Shown: positions 42,015 to 51,419, counted from the first letter of the stretch. The stretch: 64,000 nt of DNA from Flavisolibacter tropicus (GCF_001644645.1 NZ_CP011390.1:2352001-2416000), one strand, 5' to 3'. Translations and numbers: made by a program. The notes: generated from the sequence alone by a model not told the origin.

Positions 42015-42680
42015 ATGAAGCCCCGTTCAGAAGAATTGTTACCAGCCACATTTAAAACGATTACAGTGAAAAAGATCTATCCAATCATACGCACTACCAT
42101 TGCCGGCGGCTTTTTATTCCTTTTACCATTAGTAGTATTGATTCTTATTTTCAGAAAAGCCTCCGGCCTGTTACAAACATTGCTACACCCGCTTCTGAAA
42201 CCGATTGAAGATATCACCTTTATTGGTGTAGCACTATACAATCTGATAGCCGTAATACTGTTATTAGCCATCTGTTTTATAGCCGGACTGCTGGCCAAAA
42301 CTAAACCAGCCACAAATCTGATCAACCATCTGGAAGTGTCGATACTGGGCTTGATACCGGGCTATAACGTTTTAAAAAACCAAACGCATAGCATCGTTGG
42401 CTTTGAAGATCAAACATTAGACGTGGTTTTGGCCAGGGTCGATGATGGTTGGCAACTTTCATTTCTTATAGAAAAGGTACACGATGATCTGTATACCGTA
42501 TTTATTCCCAATGCCCCTACCCCATTCAGCGGCTCTGTTTATCATTTAGAAAGCGACAAGATTATTAAAACAACGATAACTAAAAAACAAGCCATCATTT
42601 GTATACGGCAATTTGGCTTAGGTTCCGCATTACTTCTGAAAAACAATAAGGAATTGATGGGCGGGACTAGTATTGAATAA
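42015..42680 (+). CDS. DUF502 family membrane protein
   Basis: A 221-residue protein with two membrane helices (~28-47, AGGFLFLLPLVVLILIFRKA, and ~70-95, IGVALYNLIAVILLLAICFIAGLLA) and a soluble C-terminal domain with the LIPGYNVLKNQTHSIVGF and VYTVFIPNAPTPFSGSVYHL type texts (here DDLYTVFIPNAPTPFSG). This matches DUF502 (COG2928), a family of unknown function. No partner is evident. It is transcribed away from RAYT element 2. Confidence 0.88.
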   Translation: MKPRSEELLPATFKTITVKKIYPIIRTTIAGGFLFLLPLVVLILIFRKASGLLQTLLHPLLKPIEDITFIGVALYNLIAVILLLAICFIAGLLAKTKPATNLINHLEVSILGLIPGYNVLKNQTHSIVGFEDQTLDVVLARVDDGWQLSFLIEKVHDDLYTVFIPNAPTPFSGSVYHLESDKIIKTTITKKQAIICIRQFGLGSALLLKNNKELMGGTSIE

Positions 42681-42936
42681 GAATGAAGGACTACTCATTC
42701 ACTAGGAGAACTTGTGGCCCCATCTGGTGGAAGGTATTATCAGTAGGTACCTTTGCTGTTTACGCCTTTGTTGATGTTCTTCCGTGCTTCTGTGCTTTGG
42801 TTGCACCAACAAAACCCGCCTTTCGTCCTTAACTATAGAACAGCAGCTTCTCTACCGTTGTCCGGCTGGTGATTAAGTTAACGCTTAAGAATAAACGAAA
42901 CGCCAACAGCAGCGTAATATTGGCGTAAAATAGCAA

Positions 42937-43725
42937 TCAAAAATCAATCTCTTTTATAATGCAGTCAGCACCTTGAGGAACCGTTATTGTGCCCGAAGCA
43001 TGATGCGGCCTTGCCCAGTATGACTCAAAACCACCAGGGACAGGATACCCGGCAAAATTAGTGGTAACACTCTGGGCAGACCAGGAATAGGTACCCGGTG
43101 GAAGACCAATAAAACTACCAAATGCTGTCATATCTACATAGTTAAGAAGAATAGGACATATAGGCGTTATTCTCAGTGCCCAAACGCCTTCGATCAGTGC
43201 ATCAGGATAACCAGCAATCGTTACTTTGGCAAGAACTAATACTGGACTAAAACCTTCTATGGCCCTAATACCTTGTTCATCAAGGCTGCCAGATGAATCT
43301 CTGAAGAAAAAATAAACATTACTGGAAGCCTTACCTGGCACCACTTGTACATATACTTGTACTTGTACTGTGTCTTCATCATACAATCCACTTGCATCCG
43401 TCACTTTTAACCCAAAAAGGTAAGTTCCTTGTACAAGGTTCGTAATGGATGTTTCCGCCGCATTGGAATTTCTGATCAAAACATTGGACGGCCCAGAGAT
43501 CACTGACCATTGCCATGTAGTAATGGTACCATCCGGATCTGCAGATAGGCTACCATTCAACACTATACTGTCCAATGGTAAACGGATAGAGGTATCCTTG
43601 CCCGCAACAGCTACCGGGGGCTTGTTTGTCTCGATACAATCCTCACAGGAATTTTCCTTTTTACAAGCCGGTATGGCTGTACATACAATAATAAGTACTA
43701 CTGACAGGTAGATATTCTTCTTCAT
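42937..43725 (-). CDS. PKD-domain lipoprotein
   Basis: A 262-residue lipoprotein. Signal MKKNIYLSVVLIIVCTAIPAC has lipobox IPAC. Residues ~35-125 form a PKD domain (PPVAVAGKDTSIRLPLDSIVLNGSLSADPDGTITTWQWSVISGPS...GTYLFGLKVTDASGLYDEDTVQV). A ~130-residue beta-rich C-terminal domain of unknown family follows. It is anchored at the outer membrane or surface and presumably involved in protein or carbohydrate contact. Monocistronic; a weak stem (ACGCCAA / TTGGCGT) lies just downstream. Confidence 0.8.
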   Translation of the reverse strand: MKKNIYLSVVLIIVCTAIPACKKENSCEDCIETNKPPVAVAGKDTSIRLPLDSIVLNGSLSADPDGTITTWQWSVISGPSNVLIRNSNAAETSITNLVQGTYLFGLKVTDASGLYDEDTVQVQVYVQVVPGKASSNVYFFFRDSSGSLDEQGIRAIEGFSPVLVLAKVTIAGYPDALIEGVWALRITPICPILLNYVDMTAFGSFIGLPPGTYSWSAQSVTTNFAGYPVPGGFESYWARPHHASGTITVPQGADCIIKEIDF

Positions 43726-44128
43726 GAGCGGCCGATTGATAGTTCCAGAATGTGAAGTCCAGAAAATGCGGACTAAATTCTTTTACATAGAATGGACCGG
43801 CAGCAGAAAAAGCGGTTTAGAGAGAGAAACTAAAAAACTGTTCGCAAAAATATAAAAGAAAGTTGAGGCTTGAAAGCACAGCAAGAGAGATATTCTGTCT
43901 CTTTACGTTTCCATTGGTCGCCAACCCCAAGTGTTCGAAAGCTATAATAGACTGTAGAGAGCGTACTCTTTGAAGCAGTTTCCTTTGCGCCCCTCTGTGG
44001 TTTCTCTGTGGCCTTTGCGGTAAAAAAACAACCGCAAAAAATACATAGAGGCCGCAAAGTAAAACACTTGAAATAGACTTCTCTAAATGTTGGCATTGAC
44101 ATTCAAACACTTGGGGCGCTGACCAACA
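43726..44128. mobile_element. Gap with a non-autonomous element bracketed by inverted REP-like ends
   Basis: At 43905-43940 lies CGTTTCCATTGGTCGCCAAC then CCCAAGTGTTCGAAAG; at ~44101-44130 lies ATTCAAACACTTGGGGCGCT then GACCAACATC. The two ends are inverted copies of the same extended REP. The ~170 inner bases contain CTCTGTGGTTTCTCTGTGGC and an inverted partner GGCCGCAAAG, no gene. Open frames here run across the repeats and are rejected. The organisation equals that at 37.6 kb. Confidence 0.6.
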
Positions 44129-44794
44129 TCAATACAAGGAACCGACTATTTCCTTCAGGTTTCTTGGAGCAACACTAAAATGATCATTCAAAAAAACAAT
44201 AGCTAACAATACAAATACAATGGCCACCAAAACGATAAGCAGCTGCCCCCAGGATATTTTCTGTATGGCTTGCTTCTTTGTTACCTCACAGGTTTCACCC
44301 GCACAGTATAATGATTCCACTTTATGAAACAAACCATAAAACAAACACGCTAAACAAATGCCGAATGCCGATTCAAAAAACAAGAAAAGGAGGCAAACAA
44401 AGCAAGTAACACCTGTAAAGATGCTGTAGGAATTGAGTATGTCCAACAGAATGAACATTAATGATGATAATGTCAAGCCTATTTTCCAGGCAAACTTTTT
44501 CTGTGGCGCGCCCACATATTCGGGAGCCTGCCGACAAACAATCAAACGCCCGATGATTAATACAGGAGAAAACCGGGGACTAACAAAGACACGAATGGCA
44601 AAGTCGGTAAGAAATACAATGATCACATATTTGACCATCAAAAAGTTTCGCTCAAAAAGGATCAGCATCAAGGCAATAAACAAGATCAAAAACAGAATTC
44701 CTGCAGCCGCTCTTATTTCCCGCTCATTTAAAACAGGAATAGCATAGCCTTCTACCTCTTCTCCAAATTGTATAATCTTACTTCCCTTTTTCAT
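44129..44794 (-). CDS. DUF4395 family membrane protein
   Basis: A 221-residue protein of five or so membrane helices. The N-terminal GEEVEGYAIPVLNEREIRAAAGILFLILFIALMLI and the later FVSPRFSPVLIIGRLIVCRQAPEYVGAPQKKFAWKIG match the DUF4395 pattern (NEREIRAAAG, RFSP, KxFAWxIG). Other members of this family in Bacteroidota lie near thiosulfate sulfurtransferases or thioredoxin-like genes; no such gene is adjacent here. Function unknown. A CAGETC segment adds two cysteines on a loop. Confidence 0.8.
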   Translation of the reverse strand: MKKGSKIIQFGEEVEGYAIPVLNEREIRAAAGILFLILFIALMLILFERNFLMVKYVIIVFLTDFAIRVFVSPRFSPVLIIGRLIVCRQAPEYVGAPQKKFAWKIGLTLSSLMFILLDILNSYSIFTGVTCFVCLLFLFFESAFGICLACLFYGLFHKVESLYCAGETCEVTKKQAIQKISWGQLLIVLVAIVFVLLAIVFLNDHFSVAPRNLKEIVGSLY

Positions 44795-44897
44795 GATTTG
44801 TATTTATTGATGCGCATGTCGAGTTGATTCTTATTTGTTGAAGCATCACAAAAGCATTGATCTCCCGGCAAGTCTCAAACCGGCTTGATGTAAAAAA

Positions 44898-44920
44898 GGC
44901 TCATGGTAAATACATGAGCC
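44898..44920 (-). terminator. Rho-independent terminator (minus strand)
   Basis: A perfect 8-bp stem GGCTCATG / CATGAGCC with a 7-base loop, followed on the minus strand by TTTTTT. It lies 7 bases beyond the stop of the 18-residue peptide frame. Confidence 0.8.
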
Positions 44921-44927
44921 GTAATTG

Positions 44928-44984
44928 CTAACAACAGGGTAATGTCATAGCCAGGATAATAAGGGCAACAATGATCTGTTTCAT
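44928..44984 (-). CDS. Possible 18-residue hydrophobic peptide gene
   Basis: The ATG at 44984 opens MKQIIVALIILAMTLPCC and a stop, a charged start, a hydrophobic stretch and a C-terminal CC reminiscent of a lipobox (LPC). Seven bases after the stop sits a strong terminator, so a very short transcript seems made here. It may be a tiny membrane peptide, a leader, or an sRNA with a chance frame. It is 133 bases upstream of the DUF4395 gene on the same strand. Confidence 0.35.
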   Translation of the reverse strand: MKQIIVALIILAMTLPCC

Positions 44985-45713
44985 AATTGATGGTTTTGTT
45001 TTAATTGTTCTATTGCAAGGCTATGCATTTAAATGAAGAAGAAATAGAGGCTGTCAACAAACAACAGTTTATAGTAGACAAACGACACGTGTCCGTAAAC
45101 ATTATTGTTTAAACAAGTCTTCGCTGCTCGAGCTATTGAGAGGGAGAGTATGTGTGTGTGTGTGTGTAGCGCTCCAGCTTAGCTGAGTAATGATCAGACT
45201 TTTATAGGATGCTATCTCCCTTCCTCTTGCTTTACGTTTTTTTTGCCTTGATGCAAAGCGCACGCCCCCAGCCCCTAAAGAGGAGTACCCACGCACAGTA
45301 ACACTCCGCTACTTTAATTCTTGTTTAGAATAGGCAGGTTGTTGTAAGCGTACCCTACCCAACGTTGGATGCAGTGAGCAAAGATGATAGAAACAGCTGC
45401 TGTGCGAAGAAACGACAGGTGCTGTATATTCCCCCCGCCTCTGATAGTACAGTGAAGCTGTAAACTCAGGGCGCAATATAAGGCGCTGGACCACTCCGCT
45501 ACATTTTATGTGAGAGTTCTTAGTTAGTTGTTTTTGTTTTATCGCCAGAGGAAAGTCTTAGAATATGAGCCCTCTTTGCATCTGCTAAACATTCGCACGC
45601 TTGGAATAGACGAATAACGGTCTTATTGGAAACATGTTTCCAATAAGACCGTTTTCTAGAAATATTCAAGTCAAAAACCAGCCAATACATGATGCTTCTT
45701 GTTGTGCGCTTGT
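44985..45713. other. Non-coding gap with TG microsatellite and tRNA-like text
   Basis: No supported gene. A (TG)8 run lies at 45151-45166. CACTCCGCTAC occurs twice (45302-45312 and 45492-45502). The second is part of a minus-strand text GTAGCGGAGTGGTCCAGCGC then CTTATATTGCGC that resembles a D-arm and anticodon arm of a class II tRNA but cannot form a full cloverleaf. The remainder is A/T-rich with homopolymers. A long hairpin lies at 45616-45653. Confidence 0.5.
45616..45653. terminator. 38-bp perfect palindrome after the serine hydrolase
   Basis: AACGGTCTTATTGGAAACA is followed directly by its exact reverse complement. It lies 60 bases beyond the stop of the hydrolase (minus strand) and probably forms a very stable hairpin terminator. 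It could also be a protein-binding site. Confidence 0.65.
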
Positions 45714-47270
45714 TTATTTTATTCTTTTCAAATCCAAATCCTGAAAGTCATAACTGAAATCAGTAAGCGGTGAAACCGGCTTCATGGTTATGCCTTTTGC
45801 TTTACCACTACCATCCATAGAAAAGGCCACAAAGGCATCGGCATCCATGCTGCGGTCATTCCATTTTACAATAAACATATGGTCTTTATAAGGGAAGAGT
45901 TCGCCTGTAAGCTTAGGTGAGCGTTTTGACTGAAACCAGGGCTTTCCCTCTTTTACAGAAATTACTACATCACCAAACCATTGGTCGCGGTACGTACCCA
46001 TATAAGGACTAATGTTTGTTTTGGTTGTTTTTTGTTTTTGCACCATGGTAATTTCATTCCAAATGGAATCCGTCAATTGCTTTGCACTCTCCAATGATTT
46101 CTTTCTGTTGTCTGAAAGCAGGGCTACCCAATCAAATGCCGGCATGTTCAAATAACCATCTTTTATCTGGTTGGTTATGGAGGAAAAAGCGCCACCCTCC
46201 TGTTGGTTGGTCAACACAATAATGCCTAGGTTTAACTCTGGCAACATGGTGATCTGAGATACCATTCCTTCCAGTCCACCCGTATGGCTTAATTGTTTGT
46301 AACCTTTCACATCGTTTATAAAAAAGCCCAATCCATAGGTAAGGAAATGTGTGTTGTATCGGCCGGGCGAATACACTGGCAGGATGGTTTGCGGCGACCA
46401 CATTTCTTCGTGCACCGTTTCCGAAAACAATTGCTTATCCAATGCTTCTCCGTATTTACCATGCGACAACTGCAGCATCACCCATTTGCTTAAATCAGCA
46501 ACCGAGCTATAGATAGCACCAGCAGGATGGTCGGCCTTGCCATTGTGTCTTGCTATTACCTGCACCTGACCATCTACCGGCGCATGTGCATCAGTCACAT
46601 TTGACTTGTCCTTTAGCCGGGCAAAATCAGTTGCACTATGTGTCATTCCTAATGGTTGCAGGATACGCTTTTCAACAAACTCTTCCCAGCTCTGCCCGCT
46701 TACCCTTGACACCACTTCCCCGGCAACAATGTAAAGATTGTTGTCGTAATCATACTTGGTCCGGAAGCTGGAAACAGGTTTTAAAAACCGAAGATTGTAG
46801 ATCACATCTTTCTGTGTAAAATCGGAAGAGTCAGGGAAAAACATCAGGTCGCCAGCACCTAGTCCCATTCCGCTCCGGTGCGTTAATAGATCACGGATCG
46901 TAAATTCTTTTGTCACCCACGGATCATAGAGTTGGAATTCGGGAATGTATTTGACCACCTTATCATCCCAGTGCAGTTTGCCTTCGTCAATTAAAATGCC
47001 CAGTGCCGCGGTGGTAAAGGCCTTGGTATTGGAGGCAATACCAAACAGGGTGTTTTCATCTGTAGGCGCTTGAGTCTGGAGCGAACGGAATCCATATCCT
47101 TTAGCATGCACCACCTTTCCATCTTTCACAACGGCTACAGCAATTCCTGGTACATCAAAGGTTTTTTGAACTCGTTGTACTAACGCATCTATCTGTTGGT
47201 TAGAGAGTGCCTGGGCATGACCACCCAGTGTAGAAATAAGAGATACAGCAACGAAAAAAAATTTCCTCAT
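45714..47270 (-). CDS. Serine hydrolase (beta-lactamase class C / esterase type)
   Basis: About 518 residues from ATG 47270 (MRKFFFVAVSLISTLGGHAQ signal; the upstream TTG adds two residues). The active-site SxxK is in IASNTKAFT, YxN is in YDYDNNLY, and the third motif HTGG is in QLSHTGGLEGM. A C-terminal ~100-residue domain (ISPYMGTYRDQWFGDVVISVKEGKPWFQSKRSPKL) is DUF3471-like. These periplasmic enzymes are peptidases or esterases rather than true beta-lactamases. The length is normal for this group. Stand-alone gene with a downstream palindrome. Confidence 0.92.
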   Translation of the reverse strand: MRKFFFVAVSLISTLGGHAQALSNQQIDALVQRVQKTFDVPGIAVAVVKDGKVVHAKGYGFRSLQTQAPTDENTLFGIASNTKAFTTAALGILIDEGKLHWDDKVVKYIPEFQLYDPWVTKEFTIRDLLTHRSGMGLGAGDLMFFPDSSDFTQKDVIYNLRFLKPVSSFRTKYDYDNNLYIVAGEVVSRVSGQSWEEFVEKRILQPLGMTHSATDFARLKDKSNVTDAHAPVDGQVQVIARHNGKADHPAGAIYSSVADLSKWVMLQLSHGKYGEALDKQLFSETVHEEMWSPQTILPVYSPGRYNTHFLTYGLGFFINDVKGYKQLSHTGGLEGMVSQITMLPELNLGIIVLTNQQEGGAFSSITNQIKDGYLNMPAFDWVALLSDNRKKSLESAKQLTDSIWNEITMVQKQKTTKTNISPYMGTYRDQWFGDVVISVKEGKPWFQSKRSPKLTGELFPYKDHMFIVKWNDRSMDADAFVAFSMDGSGKAKGITMKPVSPLTDFSYDFQDLDLKRIK

Positions 47271-47567
47271 GTGCAAGAATTGGCGTTGTTTGAATGAATT
47301 CGAAATGGCTTAGGAGTTAACGAAGTGGCTGCGATATAATTTACAGCGGTTTCACTTTCCTATGCCTTTAATAGATGCTTTACTTTTGAAAGATAAGTAT
47401 GCATCAGCCATTTTACAAGTAGGACCTTATCTACACTTATATCAATACATCTTCAAAGCAAATAGAAACTGAAACTGATGTTGATCGGAAGCTAATACAT
47501 ACTTAAGGCTTCGTTGCACTGAGAAGATAATTTCACTATATTACTTACCGTCCCAACCACCGTAATT

Positions 47568-50500
47568 ATGACAGCAAAAAAACTAGTACAAACTTTTTTC
47601 CTTTTCTCTCTAGCGCTTACCAGTAGTCTTGGATATGCGCAAGGCACGCGCCTGTTGCGTCAGCCAAGCCTGAGTGCTACAGAAGTGGCTTTTGCCTATG
47701 GAGGTGATATCTGGGTGGCTTCAAAAGCTGGTGGCGATGCCCGCCGCATCACCAGCACACCGGCTGTAGAAACCACACCTTGTTTTTCGCCCGATGGCAA
47801 ATGGATTGCCTTTAGCTCTAACCGCTCCGGCGTAGCGCAGGTGTATGTGGTACCGGCACAGGGTGGCAGTCCCACGCGGCTGACCTGGTATCCTTCTGCA
47901 GCTACTGTACGGGGATGGACACCCGACGGGAAAAATATTCTCTATGCCTCTGGCCGGGAAAACGCGCCCACGCCCTATAACCGCCTATGGACAGTACCAG
48001 TTACTGGCGGTCCCTCTGTAATGCTTCCCGCTCCCTGGGGTTTTGACGGTCATTATTCACCCGACGGCCGCCAACTGATTGTAGACAGAATGAGCCGCTG
48101 GGACGTAGAGTTCCGGCACTATCGTGGCGGACAAAATACAGCACTTCAAGTACTGGATCTGAAAACATTAAAAGAGCAGTCAGTACCTACGGAAGGCAGT
48201 ACCGACATACAACCGCTTTGGCTCAATCAGGATATCTACTTCCTATCTGATCGCGACTTTATCATGAACGTATGGGCATACAACCCATCTACAGCTGCCA
48301 TACGACAAGTAACCCACGCCAAATCCGGTGATATTAAATGGCTGGAGGGCAAGGACAACGAGCTGGTGTATGAGCAGAACGGGTATATCTACTTGCTAGA
48401 TGCAGCATCAGGTAAGAGCCGCCAACTAAACATCAATGTAGTGGGCGACTTCCCCTGGGCGGAAACCCGCTCAGAAAATGTTACGAGTCAGGCCACCAGT
48501 GTGTCACTATCACCTACGGGTAAACGTATTTTATTGGAAGCCAGAGGCGACATCTTTACGGTGCCTGTTGAAAATGGTGATCCGCGCAACCTGACACGCA
48601 GTTCGGGTACTGCCGACCGACGCCCTTTATGGTCGCCTGATGGTAGAGAGATTGCCTGGTTCTCCGATAAAGACGGCAAAGGATACGCACTGTACATCAC
48701 CGATCAGGAAGGCACGCGCGAGCCGCGCAAGATTGCGCTTGGTGATAGCAAGCTGGCCTGGGATCCGGCTTGGTCACCCAATAGTAAGTACATTGCATTC
48801 ACCGATAATACAACAACGCTGAAAGTGCTGGAGGTGGCCACAGGCAACATAACCACGGCAGATATTGGCGGCAACAACTTAGACAGGGGCAATATGGGTC
48901 TAACCTGGTCGCCCGATAGCAAATGGCTGGCCTATACGAAGTCGGCCAACAACAACTTCCGCCGTATTATGGTGTGGTCGGCCGATAGTAAAAAAACAAC
49001 ACCACTCAGTGACCCACTGGCCGATGCCATATCTCCAGCGTGGGATTTGAATGGACGCTACCTCTACTTCCTGGCTAGCACCAATGTGGCACTAGGGTCC
49101 GGTTGGGCTAATACCAGCTCACAACAGGCAAGACCCACTTTTGGTGTGTACATGACCATCCTGCGCAAAGAAGACCCCAACCCCTTTCCACTAAAAAGTG
49201 ATGAAGAGCCTGATACAACCAGCCGGCCCGCTACAAAAGATACCAGCACATTTAAAGGCGTCCGTATCGACTGGGTACAATTGGACAGACGCATTATTTC
49301 CATGCCCATTCCTGTAGGCAACTACGATGGCTTGCTGACCGGTCCGAAAGGTAGCCTGCTAGTAGTATCCGGCCCCACACTTAACAAATACACGGTCGCC
49401 GATAAGAAGCTGGAAGAATTGGTAAAAGGTGGTTCACAGTTTGCCGTGTCGGCCAATGGTGAAAAATTGCTGTTCAAAGCGGGTCCCAATTGGCGCGTGG
49501 TCTCTACGGTAAAAGTGCCTGGCCCTACGGAAGGTATGCTGGCGATGAACCTGCGCATGGAGTTGAACCGCCTTGAGGAGTGGAAGCAGATCTTCACAGA
49601 AGCCTGGCGCTACCAACGCGACTATTTTTACGATCGCAATATGCACGGCAGGGACTGGCAGGAAGTGTGGGATACCTATTCTCCTTTGATCCCTTATATC
49701 CGACACCGTGCCGATCTAACGTACCTGTTGGACCAACTGGGTGGTGAAGTTTCTGTGGGGCACAGTTTTGTATTTGGTGGCAACTTCCCTGATGTAGATA
49801 CCACACGTGTGGGTGTATTAGGTGCCGACCTGGTACAGGATGATGGCCGCTGGAAGATCAAACGGATCTATACAACCGAAAGCTGGAACCCTGGCCTAGT
49901 TGCACCGTTGGCTCAACCCAACCTGAAAGTGCAGGAAGGGGATTATATCTTAGCCATTAATGGGGAAGCATTAACAACAGCTGTTGATCCTTACCAGTTA
50001 CTGAACGCAACAGCGCGGATGCAAACCACCTTGCTCATCAACAACAAGCCGGGTACAGAAGGTGCCTGGACGATCAAAGTGCAGCCCATTGAATCGGAGA
50101 ATGCGTTACGCCAGCAGGCATGGGTAGAAGACAATCGCCGCAAAGTAGACGAATTATCCAATGGCAAGCTGGCCTACGTATGGGTGCCGAATACAGGTGG
50201 CCCTGGCTTCAACAATTTCAACCGTTACTATTTTGCACAGCAAGACAAGCAAGGTGCAGTGATCGATGAACGCTTTAATGGTGGTGGATTATTGGATGAC
50301 TATATGGTAGACCTGATGGTACGCCGCCTTCGTGCTTCATTGACCAATGAAGTACCAAACGGCACTCCCTTCCGCCTGCCAGCAGGTATATTGGGCCCCA
50401 AGGTTTTATTGATCAATGAACTGGCCGGCTCTGGTGGTGATTTCTTCCCATGGGTATTTCGCCAGCAAAAGGTAGGACCATTGATCGGTGCCCGTACCTG

Positions 50501-50783
50501 GGGTGGGCTAGTGAAATCTTCTGTGCATTATCCCTTTATCGATGGCGGTGCTATGACAGCCCCTGATAATGGCGTGTTTGATCCAATCCATGGAGAATGG
50601 ATTGCTGAAAATAAGGGCGTGCCACCAGATATTGAACAGAAGATTTCAGCCATAGCGGTATCACAAGGCAAGGATCTGCAGCTGGAAAGAGCCGTAGCAG
50701 AAGCCTTGAAATTATTAGAGAAAGAACCGTGGCCTGCTGTTAAGCAACCGGCGTATCCCACGCCTGCCAAAAAGAGTTTGTAA
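47568..50783 (+). CDS. Tricorn-like S41 peptidase
   Basis: A 1071-residue exported protease. Signal MTAKKLVQTFFLFSLALTSSLGYAQ; residues ~30-330 and ~330-590 form two beta-propellers built from PD40/WD40-like repeats (FSPDGKWIAFSSNRSG, WSPDGREIAWFSDKDGK, WSPNSKYIAFTD); a PDZ segment (~760-830, QEGDYILAINGEALTTAVDPYQLL) and the C-terminal S41 domain follow, with RFNGGGLLDDYMVD and the catalytic serine in NELAGSGGDFFPW. The tricorn core serine is thus present. It degrades peptides in the periplasm. The length and domain order are those of tricorn homologs in Bacteroidota. Monocistronic. Confidence 0.95.
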   Translation: MTAKKLVQTFFLFSLALTSSLGYAQGTRLLRQPSLSATEVAFAYGGDIWVASKAGGDARRITSTPAVETTPCFSPDGKWIAFSSNRSGVAQVYVVPAQGGSPTRLTWYPSAATVRGWTPDGKNILYASGRENAPTPYNRLWTVPVTGGPSVMLPAPWGFDGHYSPDGRQLIVDRMSRWDVEFRHYRGGQNTALQVLDLKTLKEQSVPTEGSTDIQPLWLNQDIYFLSDRDFIMNVWAYNPSTAAIRQVTHAKSGDIKWLEGKDNELVYEQNGYIYLLDAASGKSRQLNINVVGDFPWAETRSENVTSQATSVSLSPTGKRILLEARGDIFTVPVENGDPRNLTRSSGTADRRPLWSPDGREIAWFSDKDGKGYALYITDQEGTREPRKIALGDSKLAWDPAWSPNSKYIAFTDNTTTLKVLEVATGNITTADIGGNNLDRGNMGLTWSPDSKWLAYTKSANNNFRRIMVWSADSKKTTPLSDPLADAISPAWDLNGRYLYFLASTNVALGSGWANTSSQQARPTFGVYMTILRKEDPNPFPLKSDEEPDTTSRPATKDTSTFKGVRIDWVQLDRRIISMPIPVGNYDGLLTGPKGSLLVVSGPTLNKYTVADKKLEELVKGGSQFAVSANGEKLLFKAGPNWRVVSTVKVPGPTEGMLAMNLRMELNRLEEWKQIFTEAWRYQRDYFYDRNMHGRDWQEVWDTYSPLIPYIRHRADLTYLLDQLGGEVSVGHSFVFGGNFPDVDTTRVGVLGADLVQDDGRWKIKRIYTTESWNPGLVAPLAQPNLKVQEGDYILAINGEALTTAVDPYQLLNATARMQTTLLINNKPGTEGAWTIKVQPIESENALRQQAWVEDNRRKVDELSNGKLAYVWVPNTGGPGFNNFNRYYFAQQDKQGAVIDERFNGGGLLDDYMVDLMVRRLRASLTNEVPNGTPFRLPAGILGPKVLLINELAGSGGDFFPWVFRQQKVGPLIGARTWGGLVKSSVHYPFIDGGAMTAPDNGVFDPIHGEWIAENKGVPPDIEQKISAIAVSQGKDLQLERAVAEALKLLEKEPWPAVKQPAYPTPAKKSL

Positions 50784-50810
50784 CGATATATCTCATACGT
50801 TAAAGATTTA

Positions 50811-50849
50811 AAACAATGACGCTGGAAAATGATTCCGGCGTCATTGTTT
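50811..50849 (+). terminator. Terminator after the tricorn-like gene
   Basis: A 17-bp stem AAACAATGACGCTGGAA / TTCCGGCGTCATTGTTT (one T-G pair), loop AATGA, ending in a T run. Confidence 0.85.
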
Positions 50850-51040
50850 CTATAACATACTAAATGCTGATTGGAATGGGCTTGGCCCAACTAATGGGTC
50901 CACAGCAACGGAGTACAGGTATCCAGTAGAGTTCCAACCCGTTACTGCCCAGTAAGAGAATATATTATGCTACTGCTGAAAGCATGTTCCTTAATTTTGC
51001 TATTTATTGATTTTAAACCTTAGCAAACACCAAAGACGTC

Positions 51041-51361
51041 ATGATAAAAGCCCTATGTATAGATGATGCCAACCGACCGGAGGATATCCCACTGTCAGCC
51101 TGGGTAAAAAAGAATGAGTGGTATCATATCACCCATATCATTTTTAACGAGATCAACCAGGTGCAAGGTTGTGAGTTGTACGAACTGGAAATCCCCAAAG
51201 AATGCTTTCCATACACCAACTACCGGCTTTCCCGCTTTGCGATTGAGCCTAAGGATGTAGAGGCTTTCCTGGAGTTACTTAAACTCTCCACAGAGCTGAA
51301 TGATGTAAATATTGACTTTGAAAAGCTGACAGATAAGCCCGCTGTATTAGAAAAAGTATAA
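51041..51361 (+). CDS. Small conserved hypothetical protein
   Basis: A 106-residue soluble protein. It contains MIKALCIDDANRPEDIPLSAWVKKNEWYHITHIIFNEINQVQGCELYELEIPK and later YRLSRFAIEPKDVEAFLELLKLSTELNDV. The pattern, a short basic beta domain with an Ile/Pro-rich strand set, is recalled from several soil Bacteroidota as a hypothetical protein. No signal peptide, no motif with a known role. Stand-alone gene with a perfect terminator downstream. Confidence 0.6.
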   Translation: MIKALCIDDANRPEDIPLSAWVKKNEWYHITHIIFNEINQVQGCELYELEIPKECFPYTNYRLSRFAIEPKDVEAFLELLKLSTELNDVNIDFEKLTDKPAVLEKV

Positions 51362-51419
51362 CAGCTTATATGCTCTATAGCTAGTTCAAGCTTTTACGTT
51401 TTGTGCAAATAATAGTTCT

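Noticed and set aside
43817..44110. Two overlapping minus-strand frames of 90-97 residues
   Set aside because: They run across the inverted REP-bracketed non-coding element. Composition is low-complexity and no homology is recognised.
45102..45494. Two minus-strand frames of 61-64 residues
   Set aside because: One reads through the TG run (THTHTHTLP); the other crosses the repeated CACTCCGCTAC text. Neither looks like a protein.
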